Shown: positions 47,441-59,669, numbered from the stretch's first letter. The stretch: DNA of 64,000 bases from Epiperipatus broadwayi (GCA_028023455.1 JAQFVV010012535.1:866001-930000), one strand, 5' to 3'. Translations and numbers: made by a program. Notes: generated by a model from the sequence alone, not told the origin.

Positions 47441-48399
47441 AAATCTATGAAAATTCAATTTAACAATGCAATCGGAAACATTGAAATTGATCGTAAAATA
47501 TTTAGTAAGCGTGTGTTGCTTTTTACTCCACAGATAGCGCTGTTTTTCAAAAAAAGCATGTTTTACCTTCACATGTATAAAATAGTAGGTATATAAATAG
47601 TAGGAATATCGAAACACGCGCGTATTCGAATGCAGCGTTGTGTCAAAATTTCAAAGCAATCGGTGAAGAACTTTTAGAGATTTAAGATTTTGAACAAATG
47701 AACATTACATTTTTATTTATAAAGATTGGAGGGCATAAATTTTGTGAAAAAATTTTAAAGCCTTAATAATTGATATTTCTGAGTAAGAATACTGAGCACT
47801 GCTTTTTTTTACAAATCGTTATATTTAATATTCACCAAAGTATTTAAATTTAATTCATCCTGAAAAATGTTATATGTTATAAATAAGTCACCATAAACTC
47901 ATCTTCAATTTTGTGCATTAAATTAACACATGTTAATGGAAAACTAAAGTATTTGTCTTGAATTATATTAATATATGTTCTGGATTTATGTGTGATATAT
48001 ACAATCTTTGATCAATAAGATTAAAATATCATCAGTTAATTGATAATTATATAAGTGAAATCTTTAACAGGAGCAAAGATTTCCTCAAAATGTAATTTCT
48101 TGCTATCTGTTTTATTTAATTTAATGTTGTATTCAAAAGTCTAATCCAGGATGCATAATAACTTAGGATTTCCATTACTACTGCATTAAAGATTTTTATT
48201 TTTATAATTTCATAAAATTTCATCAATGAGAAAGATTTAATTTTTTTACTAATTTTATTCTTTATCAACCTATTTAAAAACATATTGCACCTGTTTTTGA
48301 CATGTAAAGATTAATTCCTACAAACACTTGAGTTATTTGACATTTAGAGGAAATCTTTCTAACTGTGCCGGTTTCCATCTAGAAATTTTTAATGGTTGT

Positions 48400-49190
48400 A
48401 CACAGGAACATGCATTTCTGTGGAACATATTCAGAATATCCAAAACAATTTGAAAAATATAGACATTTTGAACAATTGCTATATTATTACATCATCTTAA
48501 AAAAGATAAATATGTGTGATCTGCCTTTCAATATCTTTCACCATTTTATTTATGTATGCTGCAAAAAACAGCGCTGTGAATTGTGATTCTAGGTATTCCT
48601 CTTTTTTTACTACTGTCTGAAGTAAATATTTGCATTCCCTCTACAATTGGTTTAGTGTTTCGTGAAGGTATGACAAGTTAACGAAATCAAAATCTGACTT
48701 AAAATCAATTTTTACTGTAAAATATTCTGTCAATTTTAATTTTTTTGACATACTTAATGATTTCTTGAATCATTAGAACTTTATTCACTATTCTTATTCC
48801 TTTTTATAAAAAGATGTTCAGCTGATAGTGTTATATTTGTCAATTGATGTAGTCTTTTATTAACATTCTATCTAAGATTTTGGAATCATATCTTCAATTG
48901 AAATATGTCTCAGTTCTTCAATGGCTGTTGTCAGCTCTTTCTTTAACAATACTAAACAATATTTTTATTAATGTATAGCCATCAACTTTTTTGTAACATA
49001 TTTGTTTAAAAAACTTTCATATAATTGTGATGAAGGCATACTTAATCATTTATAAATAATTCATGGAATTGCATCATTCGCAAGAGTTTTTTCCATCTTT
49101 AATTTGTTAATCTCTTGTTATATTTCTTCATTAAAACCCTTCACCTGTTAAATATGGTTAGAACTCACCCTGTTTTAAGATCCCATTCAT
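48400..49190 (-). pseudogene. LINE reverse transcriptase remnant
   Basis: Frames read EINKLKMEKTLANDAIPC (RT block 0/1), an I-S-I-E-D-M-I-P-K block, LHQLTNITLSAEHL, then DFDFVNLSYLHETLNQL, then YLFQDDVIIA where YADDI is expected, followed by FQIVLDILNMF. The order matches the RT palm. Confidence 0.5.
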
Positions 49191-50589
49191 AATTACTATG
49201 GTTTATAAACGTTTTCACCATCTCTTGGTCAATTTTGGTTACATTTTTTTCATTTTAGCTTATTTTATAGTAAATTCAAAATTTAAAATTTTAGTTCTAA
49301 AAAAAATCAGCATATGGCGATATATTTTTTTTAAAAAATCAATTTTCATTGCCGTGTATTGGTATATAGTCCAGCCTCTTTTCTCTGGTTGAATGGCTGT
49401 CAACTCAGGCCATTGTTCTCCAGGTGTTTCTAAATGTCAAAGTCAGAAATCAAAACAAATGTTTTACTGTTCATAATTAATAAATTTAAAGTGACCACTC
49501 TTCAAGACAAGTGAATAACATTGAGCGCTACTGACCGTAATTTACATAATAATATTGACCGCTATTGACAAAGACATTCGTTGATAGGACAATTATATAT
49601 CATAAATTTTTATGGATTTTATAATTACTTTTTACAGGATATTTATTAATAATGAGTCTAGATTTAGATTTTTATTTAAAATATTTAATTTTAGATCAAG
49701 AAAATACAACAGAACTGAATATTATAAGAAATGAAAAAAATCACCTGGCATCCACGTAATGATTGGTTGAAATATAATTCTTTTATTTTACTGCTGAATA
49801 TTTTCCAATGTTTTTCTTATATATTTTTTTTCAGTTATTAACATTATTTTTAATTTTTAATTATATTTAACCAATTTGAATCTAAAATTATTCAATTTTA
49901 GAAGCAGAATTGAAACAATTCTGCGTATTTTGGATTAATATTTTATGAATAGAAACAGACTTGAAATGAATTTGACTAAAAATAGTTCTCAAATTTTTAT
50001 GTAATGGACCAATACAAAAATTAGACAGACTTTATACAACTTATACAAGTTGATTTCATCAGCTAAAGGGTTTTAATCATATGTTCTTAATGTTTTTTGT
50101 AATACTGTTTTTATATGTTTTGATCATCAAATTATTTTTTAGCATCTTTAATATGTATTCATTATCATGTAATTTTGAAGCAAATTTATTTTCATCTTTT
50201 AACATTGCAGAAATACCTTTTGTATGAGGTTTATAAATTTTGGCATAATTAATCATCGGCTTTGACAATATTCTTAAATTAGAATTTAGCTTTTTTTTGT
50301 TTGATACTCTTGATGGATTTGGTGATATGATTTATCATATTCCACCTGCAAATTCATAACTATCACATAAGCATTTTTTTGTAATTCCAAAACCCTGTGT
50401 TTTATTTGAATCTGTTACATAATGTCTTTAGATCTGTTTCTGTAAAAATCATTTAATTTATTCTTTATTTTGTACCTTTCTATATAAAATAGTAGATTAG
50501 TGTTTTTTATATAGTAATTTATTATAACTAACACATTGGATAATTGATATGTTGAAATATAATGTCATGAGATACATTTTTTCTTATGT

Positions 50590-51175
50590 AATATTTGTAA
50601 ATGCTATTATATTCTTCATAACCATCAATCACTAGTTATATACTTAGATGATCAATAAATCTTATTAGAGAAGTATTTATTTTAACATTTTTTAACTTAT
50701 GCCCTGAACGAAAAAACAAATCAATAAGAATTGAGGATCTACTACTAAAAATGAGTATGCATTAGCTGAATATTTATTTTGCAATTAAAAGATTGGTAAC
50801 TTATTTATTTCAGGCTTTAATTCTTTTTGAAAGACTTTCCTACATACAATTAAGATCATCACTTAATATTATCACATCTGGATGTTGAAGCAATTTATTT
50901 TGAATATTATGGAGAACATTCTATTTGCAATCAAATAATGTAACATTTTTTGAAAAACAAAAGACATTCTTTTCTAAACCAGAATGAGTATCGCATAACA
51001 TTGCTGCAATTAGGACTGGCCTATTATTAGGTTTATAAAAAGCAATATTGTGTTAAACTTGTGTTACTATTTATTTTTATTACTGTGAATATAACTATTA
51101 TTGTTTTGTTTCTGTAAATAGTTTAACTTTATTTGATCCATTAATTCCTCTGATGTTCAATGTCATTATTTTTAA
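50590..51175 (-). pseudogene. LINE endonuclease remnant
   Basis: MTLNIRGIN at about 51172 is the typical first strand of an EEP endonuclease. HPDVIILSDDLNC (about 50880) corresponds to the G-D-F-N block with G changed to S/D. SLIRFIDHLSI (about 50650) corresponds to the final S-D-H block. The spacing fits one domain. Confidence 0.55.
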
Positions 51176-51559
51176 TATTGTATTCATGTTTTTCTTTTAT
51201 AATTTTTTGTTTCCTGCTTGTTTCAAATGTATCTTTAAGAACAGAATCTAGCTTGTTGTTAACAACAGACCTTTTATATAACTTTTGCTCATCTATTATT
51301 TTGATTTAATTTTGACTTATAAAAGTTTTTTATATTCATATTCTTTACTTTTGAATAGACTAAAAGCAACACGTTAACATGATTTATTTTATTTTGCTTA
51401 TTTTTGATTCACTTATTCCATTATTGCTAATATCCTCATTTACACATGCATATATTATTGTATGCAGTTTAATTTCTTTTGAGCATATGATTCAGATGAT
51501 TTTGCACTATTATTAATTTCTTCACATTTGTTTCCTAACTTAAGTTTGATCTCAATGAT

Positions 51560-51960
51560 CTGAGTCTCCTACAACTGAGATGCCACCACACTAATCCATG
51601 TTTTCCCTTCATCTATATTACAAAAATGATCCAATGTACCCCTTTTTTTACATTTTATACAATTTCCAACATCACAATCAATTGCTATAAACTCAACTCT
51701 ATTACATCTATAACAGAGAAAATTTCTATTTTTAATATTTCGGAAATTGCCATTTTTTTATTCTTTATCAATTTATGGGATATTTGCTCTTTCGGTATTT
51801 CTTCTAATATTACTTTTTAAGAATTTGATTGTATTTTAAACAAAATATTAAACATTTTTTTCTCTTTCCATTTTAATAACATTAGCATCCGTATATATTT
51901 CTGTCTCAAAGAATTGCCAGGATGGGGATCGGGGTGGATATGCGACCATCATTTTCAATC
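51560..51960 (-). pseudogene. LINE ORF1 remnant with zinc knuckles
   Basis: It starts near MVAYPPRSPSWQFFETEIYT. Further on, one frame reads FLCYRCNRVEFIAIDC, a C-X2-C-X4-H-X4-C knuckle with H replaced by F, then GNCIKCKKRGTLDHFC, a second Cys/His cluster. ORF1 proteins of many LINEs bind nucleic acid through such knuckles. Confidence 0.55.
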
Positions 51961-52260
51961 ATCGATCTTTGCGCCATGACCCTAAACTTAAAGTTTACAA
52001 TGATCCACAGGGCATATATTCGAACTGTCTTTTGCTACCATTGCTTGTATAGAAAGTCATGATTTTAAACATAAAGGTTGAAGAAGCATGTCTTATAGCT
52101 AACCACACCCATCCTATAAACCGGAAAAAAGCATGCTTCTCTCTCTCCAAAAAGTGGATTCTCTAACCCACTTCGAATAAATTTAAATATTCATCGCATA
52201 TATTTTCCATTGTGCTCATTCAACTCTCTGGCTATGATTATGAGAAGACAAAACTCCTCA

Positions 52261-53215
52261 AAAGCGTTTAGCCAATAATTTTAGTATCTGTAATTAGCTT
52301 CACCAATACTTGCATTTTAGCGCATTTAGACATCTTACTTGTTTAATTGGGAAGTTTAGGTTTTTCTTATTATTAATATTTTGTTATTTTCTTTATTATT
52401 TGTGATAACACTGATATTGATTTCAGATTAATTCTGAATATATGTTTGGTCTTCTAGACATATAGTATTGTGTCAATCTTGTTGTTATTTTTAGATTTTC
52501 ATTTTTTTCCTTTTATTAAACAAGTTACCTAATTTGAATTAATCATTACGTTATATGAGTTCTCACCACTTTTTGAAATTTTTTTGACAAGTTTTCTCTT
52601 TTTAGAAGAAATAATTTCTCGGTTGCTTAACGTTTTGCCTAAATATAGTTTCAGTTTTCTGTAGTTATGAAACTATTTTGTTGGAACGAATTATGCTTCA
52701 TCTAAATCAAATTTTTTAATAGAATCTATTTCACTATTCTTCCTTATCTTATGTTCATATATATTTTTAGCTTTCTTAACTTTTGACGTTATTAATTCTA
52801 CACCATATTATATAAATTTTTAACGTAAATAATTAGGCATAAGAAGTTAAACAAGGTATGCTTTATCTATCAATAATAATATTAATCGAAATTCCAGATA
52901 GTCGAAATAAAATCTTGAACTGCAATTAAATCTATCAAACCTGAAAAATATTCACAAAGTATACTTATTATAGGTAATTTAAAATAAATAAATGAAAAAA
53001 ATATTGTTGGTAAAGTTTTATACTAAACGTCTAAATGATGATTTAAAAAAAAAAAGATGAAAAACTAAATTTCAGATAAATAAAGCATTTAATGAAAACA
53101 TTGTTTCAAAAAGTTAAAGATAAAAGAAGATGCTAGAAAACACAGACTTATCATTACTTAAGATATTTTACATATAATTAAAACTTCCATTCTGCCATTC
53201 ATTTTTGAAACTTAC
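52261..53215. other. AT-rich stretch without recognisable feature
   Basis: Nothing recognised. Confidence 0.35.
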
Positions 53216-53219
53216 AAAT

Positions 53220-53310
53220 AAAGACATCGGAAAAGGTAAATGATATCCAAGATTTATTTTACGCTGAATTAATATTCTTCAGTTGGTCCAGATCACAATT
53301 TTTTAAACAT
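53220..53310 (+). repeat. Diverged arm of the 55.4-kb foldback family
   Basis: aaaaggtaaatgatatcc, acgctgaattaatattcttc and agttggtccagatcac resemble the reverse of the right arm at 55745-55830. Confidence 0.45.
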
Positions 53311-53929
53311 GTCTCCATTATTTGTTCAGTATTTATCAATATCAACTTGAAATAATAAAATTTTTATTGAGAAAATTATAAATCAAATACTGAAAGTTTT
53401 GGACTCTTGTCAGTCAAAAACACAATTAGGATTGAAAAATAGTTATAGCATAAAATGTTAAATAATAATAATAATAATAATGTCTTGCTATTCTGAATTG
53501 GACTTGTAGATTAAAAAAGTACATCGTCTATATTTTTTATTATCAATGCTTCCAAATATTATGACTTAGAACTATAGATAATGTCATTCTAAAAATATTT
53601 GTGGCTTGAGCAATGATTATACACACAGTAGGATTGCTATCTGTGAAATTCTGCATCAGAGTCGTGCTTTTCTCCCAAACTTTATGACTGAAAATTTAAA
53701 TGAATTATAATGAGAGTATCAATGAATTAAGATAATTTCAAGAGTTATTAGATAAAAGCAATATATACTTTAATTAAGATAAATATTAAAAATATTCTGC
53801 ATTTAGTCCAGTGAGAAAATGTCAGACTCTAGAGGGTGACATTCTTGGATTGACATAAGTGATGGTGTGTAAGGGAATGTTTTATAAACTCACCTTAGCA
53901 TCCATTCTTTTTAATACTAAAATCATTAT

Positions 53930-54130
53930 ACTAAGGAGTTCTTTAATAGGTTTAAAAAAAACTAATAATTTAAAAGTTAACAACTATAAATACTTTAAAT
54001 TATTAATACAGATGATAACATAAAGGATAAGATTAACCAAAGATTTAAACTTGTTGGTAAAATTTAACTTGCTAAAAAAATAATATTTCTAATAAATATA
54101 TTCTATCATTAGAAACACTCTGCATATGAA
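53930..54130 (+). pseudogene. Short LINE RT fragment
   Basis: Frames read VNNYKYFKLLIQ and, shifted, IKDKINQRFKLVGKI, resembling the 'Y-K-Y-L-G ... D-x-E-I-x-x-R-I' segment after the palm of several LINE RTs. Nothing else of the domain is legible. Confidence 0.35.
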
Positions 54131-55443
54131 ACTTAGCCTGAGAATTGTTAACCTTTTTTTTTTAATCATAAGAAAGTTTCAGTATTGAATCTTTGTTATA
54201 GGAATAAAAAGCATAATCATTTTGAAAAACTTATATTCAAAGGAATCAATTTGCTTCAGATTATATTGTTTTGGGTTGTAAGTGTTTGTATCTATTTTGA
54301 ATTTCACTTGAGAAGATCTATTTGTTAATAGATGAAACTATGAGCATGAGAAATTTTTACTATAAATTTGTTTTTAGTTAATATTATAATGTTATATGAT
54401 TTTATATTTTATTTATCATTACTAGTATAGCATTAGGCAGTGTTTAATGTTATATATAATTGCTTATGATGAATATTGTTTAAAACCAATGTTGTACACA
54501 TGAAAGAATAATATAATTGAAAATATAAAATACTACTTCTAAAATTTTGTTCCCCAAATCGAATCATATCTATTTAACTCACAATCCAGTACTCAAAGTT
54601 TTAAATTTGAGTTCTATTAAACCATGCAAACTTTTCAAAAAAAATGATGACTTTTAAAATAAAAAGTGATGAGATATTGTTTCAAAGGATCTTGGATACA
54701 TATCAAATAACAAATATAAAAATGAAAACATTAAAATCATGTATAAAAATATAAAGAAATAGTTAAAAATGAATATAGATTAACAATGGAAAATAAAGAC
54801 TGAACTATTGTGGGAGAGAAAATAATATTAAACTATAATTTAAAAAGAGAAAGGTTGGCAAGATTTTGTTTAAAAAATGACTTGGTAGTAATATATAATA
54901 CCTGATTTTAAAATGATTAGATAATAATTTGTATAAGGAAAGTTACAGATTATGTGAATTTATTTCATTTATATTATTAATAAAGAAAAAGGAAATGTAT
55001 GGGAGAAAGTTTTCTAATTTGTTAGATATAAAATAAGTGTAAATGATAATAAAAGTAATGAAAATTAAAACTGAAAGGTGAAAATATTTTAAAAACTTTA
55101 AACGAAGTTATAGCATAAAAAATAAAAATTAAAAATTAACATACAAATTAGCAATAAGATAATTAATAAAATGAAAAAGAGAAAAAGTTGGAATATATAT
55201 ATATATTAGTAGCTGAAATAGAAAGATTAGGAGAGAATTAAAATGTGTAATATATAAATAATTTTGATTACAAATAGAACATAATAAGGAATTACAAATT
55301 AAAGACAGATTTGATTTAATGTAATACAATAAAAAAATTTTGAATGGAAAAATCAGAATCTGAGAAATCTAATCTCAATTGAAGCTGAAAGGGGATAAAA
55401 TTATTATTAAAAAATAGATGTAATGAAAATATTAAAAAAGAGA
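54131..55443. other. AT-rich stretch without recognisable feature
   Basis: Nothing recognised. Confidence 0.35.
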
Positions 55444-55897
55444 TGAACACAGACTTCTAAGCTCTTTCATCTATCCACTCTCATACAACTGATACACATG
55501 ACCACATGCGTGTGAAAAAGATAAATGATTTACAATATATGTATTTTGCGCTGAATCAGCTTAGTCCGGATCATCATCTCCCACACATATATATAATCAG
55601 TACTCGGTTTATATTAAGATAAAAAATCTTCAAACTTTAATGGATAGGCTTCAATCTACTCCATTCTCCAATTCTTTAGTCTGTCCATTAAAGTTTGAAG
55701 ATTTGATATCTTAATATAAACCGAGTAGTGATTACATATATGTGTGGAAGATGATGATCTGGACTAACTGGTGAATATTGGTTCAGCGAGAAATATGTAT
55801 ATTGGAGATTATTTATCTTTTTCACAAGGGAGTAGTCACGTGAATCCGTTGTATGAAATAGAGTGGATAGATGAAGGAGTTTAAAAATCTGTGTTCA
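55444..55897. mobile_element. 454-bp foldback element with cacagA ends
   Basis: Arms 55444-55645 and 55678-55897 are reverse complements over about 200 bp, from gaacacagac / tctgtgttc at the edges through catctatccactct, aaaaagataaat, cacacatatat and actcggtttatattaagat to cttcaaactttaatgga at the loop. The loop is about 30 bp. No coding capacity. Confidence 0.8.
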
Positions 55898-55955
55898 ATT
55901 CCCTATAATTACATGTAAACTCCAAATATATATATATATTTTCACGGATAAAAGA

Positions 55956-56011
55956 TGTCATATTATTATTATTCTTTGCGGGATATTCCCGCAAATAATA
56001 ATAATATGACA
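55956..56011. repeat. Near-perfect 56-bp hairpin
   Basis: tgtcatattattattattc and its complement flank the core ttgcgggatattcccgcaa. TA runs lie on both sides. Confidence 0.85.
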
Positions 56012-56158
56012 TACATACACACATATATATATATATATATACACACACACTTGTATTCAAATATTTAAAAAAAGATGATAAAAAGAAAAGTTGCAAAATA
56101 GAGAATAAGATTTGAAAAGTTGTATATGTGATGATAAAATGAAGCAAAATTTTAAAAA

Positions 56159-56277
56159 TTTATAAGATTGTAATTGAATTATTGAAAATTTTTTGGAAAA
56201 AAAAATCCTTGATACAAAATGTATAAGATTGTAATTGAATTATTGAAAATTTTTTGGAAAAAAATCCTTGATAAAAA
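56159..56277. repeat. About 60-bp tandem duplication
   Basis: ataagattgtaattgaatta ... ttggaaaaaaatccttgata occurs twice in direct succession. Confidence 0.85.
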
Positions 56278-56279
56278 CT

Positions 56280-56530
56280 GTTACTATGTGTGATGTAATT
56301 TATTACTGGTGAATAGTCCTACATGCAATTAAGATAAGAATAAAATGGTATTAGATATTTATATTGGAAGAATGGTTTGAATCTAGAAATAGTGGAATAA
56401 TTGATCCAATGTGGGAAATGATGTGTTGTTAAAAAGTACATAAATATACAAAAAAATAATTAATATTTGTTTTATTGATCTTGAGAACAATTTTGATAGA
56501 ATGAATCCTGTAATTTTGTTGAATATATAT
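56280..56530 (+). pseudogene. LINE RT fragment cut by the LTR element
   Basis: One frame reads INICFIDLENNFDRMNPVIL, the F-x-D-(L/F)-x-x-A-F-D block of LINE reverse transcriptases with A changed to N. The reading ends at the insertion point of the 5' LTR (56535), so the LTR retrotransposon landed in this relic. Confidence 0.5.
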
Positions 56531-57174
56531 ATATTGAAACAGATATGCTGTTCCTCATATAAATATTCAATAACCCCCCCCCCATTTAAAAATGTCTAGC
56601 GTGATTCAGTCTAATTGGGAATGAAATAAAAGCTGTGATTTGTTTAAAAAAAATCATATTTTTAATTTTGTGATTGATGGAATTGAATAAAATGTTAAGT
56701 CATCTTATTTTTTTTATCTGTCTCAATAAAAAGAAAAGAAATTAATTATCCAATCATTAAAAAGAAAGAAAAAAGATACTTGAGTTAAACTGAGGCAGTA
56801 TTCAAATCAGGCACGTCGTCGGAAGAAAAGAACTTTTTTTTTCTCTCGTCTTACACAGAGAAGCAGAACATATTAAATTTTTTTTAAAAAAAAAAAGTAT
56901 ATTACTTAATTCTTTTGATACATTAAAATAAAGCTTGAACAAAATGTGAAAATGGAAAAAGAAAGCTTTACTAGAGGAAATATAATAACAATGGGGTAAT
57001 TTAGCGGCTTCACTCTCTCCACGCTATGCCATGACTTTCCATAGATGAAATAACCTGCCTTATTTAGAGTAAACTAGACTGCAAAACTGGAAGGTAATTA
57101 TGTTATAGGAATGTTTAGACATTTTTTACCATAAATTATAAATTGACATCATGAAATATCTACATAAAAATTAT

Positions 57175-57470
57175 TTTTATAAAATATTAAAACATATTTA
57201 TCATATGTTATGAAGTGAATTTACAAAACGGTTGCATATGTTTTGTTTAATAAAATATTAGGACATCTTTATCATACCATACGTTATAAAATGAAGTTAT
57301 GAAATAATTATCTAGAATTTGTTTTATAAAATATTAAAACATTTTTATCATATGTTATAAAGTGAAGTTATGAAATAATTACGTAGAATTTATTTTGTAA
57401 AATATTAGAACATGTTTATCATACGTTATAAAATGAAATTATGAAATAGTTATACGCAAATTTATTTATA
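57175..57470 (+). repeat. About 80-bp minisatellite, four units, in the 5' LTR
   Basis: Units centre on aaaatattaaaacat, tatcatatgttataaagtga and agttatgaaataatta. Confidence 0.75.
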
Positions 57471-57502
57471 AAAATATCTGAGTGTATTTACTATATGGAT
57501 TA

Positions 57503-58335
57503 GAAATGCTCCACAAGCCAAACAGAATTCATGTGTATGAATATACCCTTATATTTGACTAAATTAGAAATTCTTTAATTACTAAATTATAAATGCTCTA
57601 CAAGCCAAACAGAGTTTATGTGTATAAATATACCTCTATATTTGACTAAATTAGAAATGCTTTAATTACTAAATGATAAATGCTCCATAAGCCAAACAGA
57701 GTTTATGTATATGAATATGATTTTATATTTGACTAAATTATAAATGCTCCACAAGCCAAACAGAGTTTATGTGTATGAAGATACTTTTATATTTGACTAG
57801 TATAGAAGTGCTTCAATTACTAAATGATAAATGCTCCACAAGCCAAACAGAGTTTATGTGTATGAATATACCTCTATATTTGACTAAATTAGAAATGCTT
57901 TAATTACTAAATGATAAATGCTCCACAAGCCAAACAGAATTTATGTATATGAATATACTTTTATATTTGACTAAATTATAAATGCTGCAATTACTAAATG
58001 ATAAATGGTCCACAAGCCAAATAGAGTTTACATGTATGAATATACTCTTATATTTGACTAAATTATAAATGCTGCAATTACTAAATGATAAATGCTCCAC
58101 AAGCCAAATAGAGTTTACGTGTATGAATATACTCTTATATTTGACTAAATGATAAATGCTCCACAAGCCAAACAGAGTTTATGTGTATGAATATACTCTT
58201 ATATTTGACTAAATTATAAATGCTGCAATTACTAAATGATAAATACTCCACAACCCAAACAGAGTTTATGTGTATGAATATACTTTTATATTTGACTGAA
58301 TTATAAATGCTTCGGTTACCAAATGATAAATGCTC
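57503..58335 (+). repeat. 87-bp minisatellite in the 5' LTR
   Basis: The unit runs tgataaatgctccacaagcc ... tatatttgactaaattataa, with some units shortened. Because 87 is a multiple of three, the minus strand stays open across units (repeating WLVEHLSFSNCSIYNLVKYK), but this is a by-product of the repeat and not evidence of a gene. Confidence 0.85.
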
Positions 58336-58429
58336 CACAAATCAAGAATTGCTAAGTTTAAATGTTTACCAATCAATAATGATTCATAAAATAATGAAAT
58401 GCTGTATAAACCATAAATGCTTGACTGTT

Positions 58430-58900
58430 TCCAAGCTTCTTCTCATAAATGAATTCAAAATGAACTATTGTTAAATTAGAATGTTTCCAAGCTTCTTCTC
58501 ATAAGTGAATTCAAAATGAACTATTGTTGAATTAGAATATTTTCAGGCTTCTTCTCATAAATGAATTCAAAATGAACTATTGTTGAATTAGAATATTTCC
58601 AGGCTTCTTCTCATAAATGAATTCAAAATGAACTATTGTTGAATTAGAATATTTCCAAGCTTCTTCTCATAAAGGAATTCAAAATGAACTATTGTTGAAT
58701 CAGAATATTCCCAAGCTTCTTCTCAAAATGAACTATTGTTGAATTAGAATATTTCCAGGCTCCTTCTCATAAATGAATTCAAAATGAACTATTGTTGAAT
58801 TAGAATATTTCCAAGCTTCTTCTCATAAAGGAATTCAAAATTGAACTATTGTTGAATTAGACTGTTTCCAAACGTCTTCTCATAAATGAACTTGTAAATG
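58430..58900 (+). repeat. 56-bp minisatellite in the 5' LTR
   Basis: Eight or so units of tttccaagcttcttctcata plus aatgaattcaaaatgaacta and ttgttgaattagaa; one unit is shortened. Confidence 0.85.
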
Positions 58901-59270
58901 AACTATTGATAAAAAAAAGGAACTGCTTCTAACTCTTTCATAAGTAAAAATGAAGATGAGTTATCATGTGAATAGAAATGAACTTTGTTAGAAATTGCTA
59001 ATTAATTGTTATTTAATAAATTTTTTTTTGTTACTAAAAATTAAATTGGTTATCCAGTTATCCAATTTTGTTTTATTTTATTGCATCACTCATCAGTTAC
59101 AGCACTGGTTCATAAGAATTTCATGCTTCCTGAGCTACGTCTGGCATAACTAGATCTAGGCAAGTCAGGTTGTAGTGAGACGGAACTCTAATGGTGCTTT
59201 TTGGGAAACCAAACATAGAAATATTTAGATGTTTCCAGTCTCTATCGTACTACATCCTCTGATGAGCAGG

Positions 59271-59347
59271 AAATATTGTTGTAGGAGGCATTAACATCTG
59301 CATTAGGAATGTCAATTGATAGCTCCTTCCTACAACATGCTCATCAG
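59271..59347 (+). repeat. Stem-loop near the end of the 5' LTR
   Basis: tctgatgagca and ttgtagga (59272-59305) pair with tcctacaa and tgctcatcaga (59327-59348). The left strand has an unpaired 10-base insert. It lies about 50 bp before the LTR end, so it would be in the R/U5 part of the transcript. Confidence 0.6.
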
Positions 59348-59393
59348 AAAATTGTTACAGCTGACGTAATAAAACGGTTGTATGCGGGTCCAG

Positions 59394-59669
59394 TTACATT
59401 TGGCGCCCAACGTGGGGCTTTACCTGGCTAACCTACCTATAGGCTCCAGTTACATTTGGTGCCCTACTGTGAGGCCTTATCTGGCTTGCATACTCATAGG
59501 CCGGTTACATTTGTCGTCCAACTGTGAGGCTTTATCCAGCTAGCCTAACCATAGACACCTATTACATTGTCATCCTTACTGTGAGGCCTTATCTGGCTAG
59601 CCTACTCATAGGCCGGTTAATTTGCCACCCTATTGTGAGGTCCGATCTAGCTAGCCTACTCATAGGCAT
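59394..59669 (+). repeat. Five-fold tandem amplification of the primer-binding-site region
   Basis: Units begin ttacatt at 59394, 59450, 59505, 59562 and (as ttaattt) 59617, so the period is 55-57 bp. Each unit holds a PBS-like block followed by gtgaggc-ttatctggctagc and an ending tactcataggc. Only unit 1 has the exact PBS. Later units read tttggtgccctac, tttgtcgtccaac, attgtcatccttac and tttgccaccctatt. In units 4 and 5 gcctactcataggc is a small hairpin. Confidence 0.85.
59401..59418 (+). promoter_or_regulatory. Primer-binding site, tRNA-Lys type
   Basis: tggcgcccaacgtggggc starts two bases after the LTR end. It is the 18-base sequence complementary to the 3' end of tRNA-Lys(1,2) and is used as the minus-strand primer site by several retroviruses and gypsy-type elements. 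Confidence 0.9.

Larger units (their letters stand above)
48200..52260 (-). mobile_element. Decayed near-full-length non-LTR retrotransposon (ORF1, endonuclease, RT)
   Basis: Minus strand. A GC-richer leader (52260-51960) is followed by ORF1, endonuclease and RT remains in the usual order, each broken by stops and shifts. Details are given in the three sub-entries. The total of about 4 kb fits a LINE with two ORFs. The RT block RPISI-x-D-x-I-P-K-I-L-N is loosely L1/Tx1-like, but I do not assign a clade. Confidence 0.6.
56535..59398 (+). repeat. 5' LTR (2864 bp) of a recent LTR retrotransposon
   Basis: It starts TGAAACAGATATGCTGTTCC and ends CCAGTTACA two bases before the primer-binding site. 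The same start recurs at 62025 after a purine tract, and the two copies are nearly identical over the 1976 bp visible, including the poly-C run and flanking single-copy parts, which implies recent insertion. The LTR contains three different tandem arrays (57175-57470, 57503-58335, 58430-58900). In the middle array the 5' copy is about 300 bp longer than the 3' copy. An LTR this long is unusual among animal LTR elements. Confidence 0.85.

Noticed and set aside
57900-58338. Minus-strand frames with a 29-residue repeat (also 63149-63436)
   Set aside because: A by-product of an 87-bp minisatellite whose length is a multiple of three, inside an LTR; unit variants and flanks show no start or other coding signal.
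57500-58900. CRISPR-like array
   Set aside because: Units are contiguous tandem repeats with no unique spacers, in a eukaryotic LTR.
59255-59310. Hammerhead ribozyme, because ctgatgag and ggaaat lie close together
   Set aside because: Only four bases separate the CTGATGA and GAAA blocks, leaving no stem II, and I see no suitable stems I and III. The bases are better explained by the simple stem-loop.
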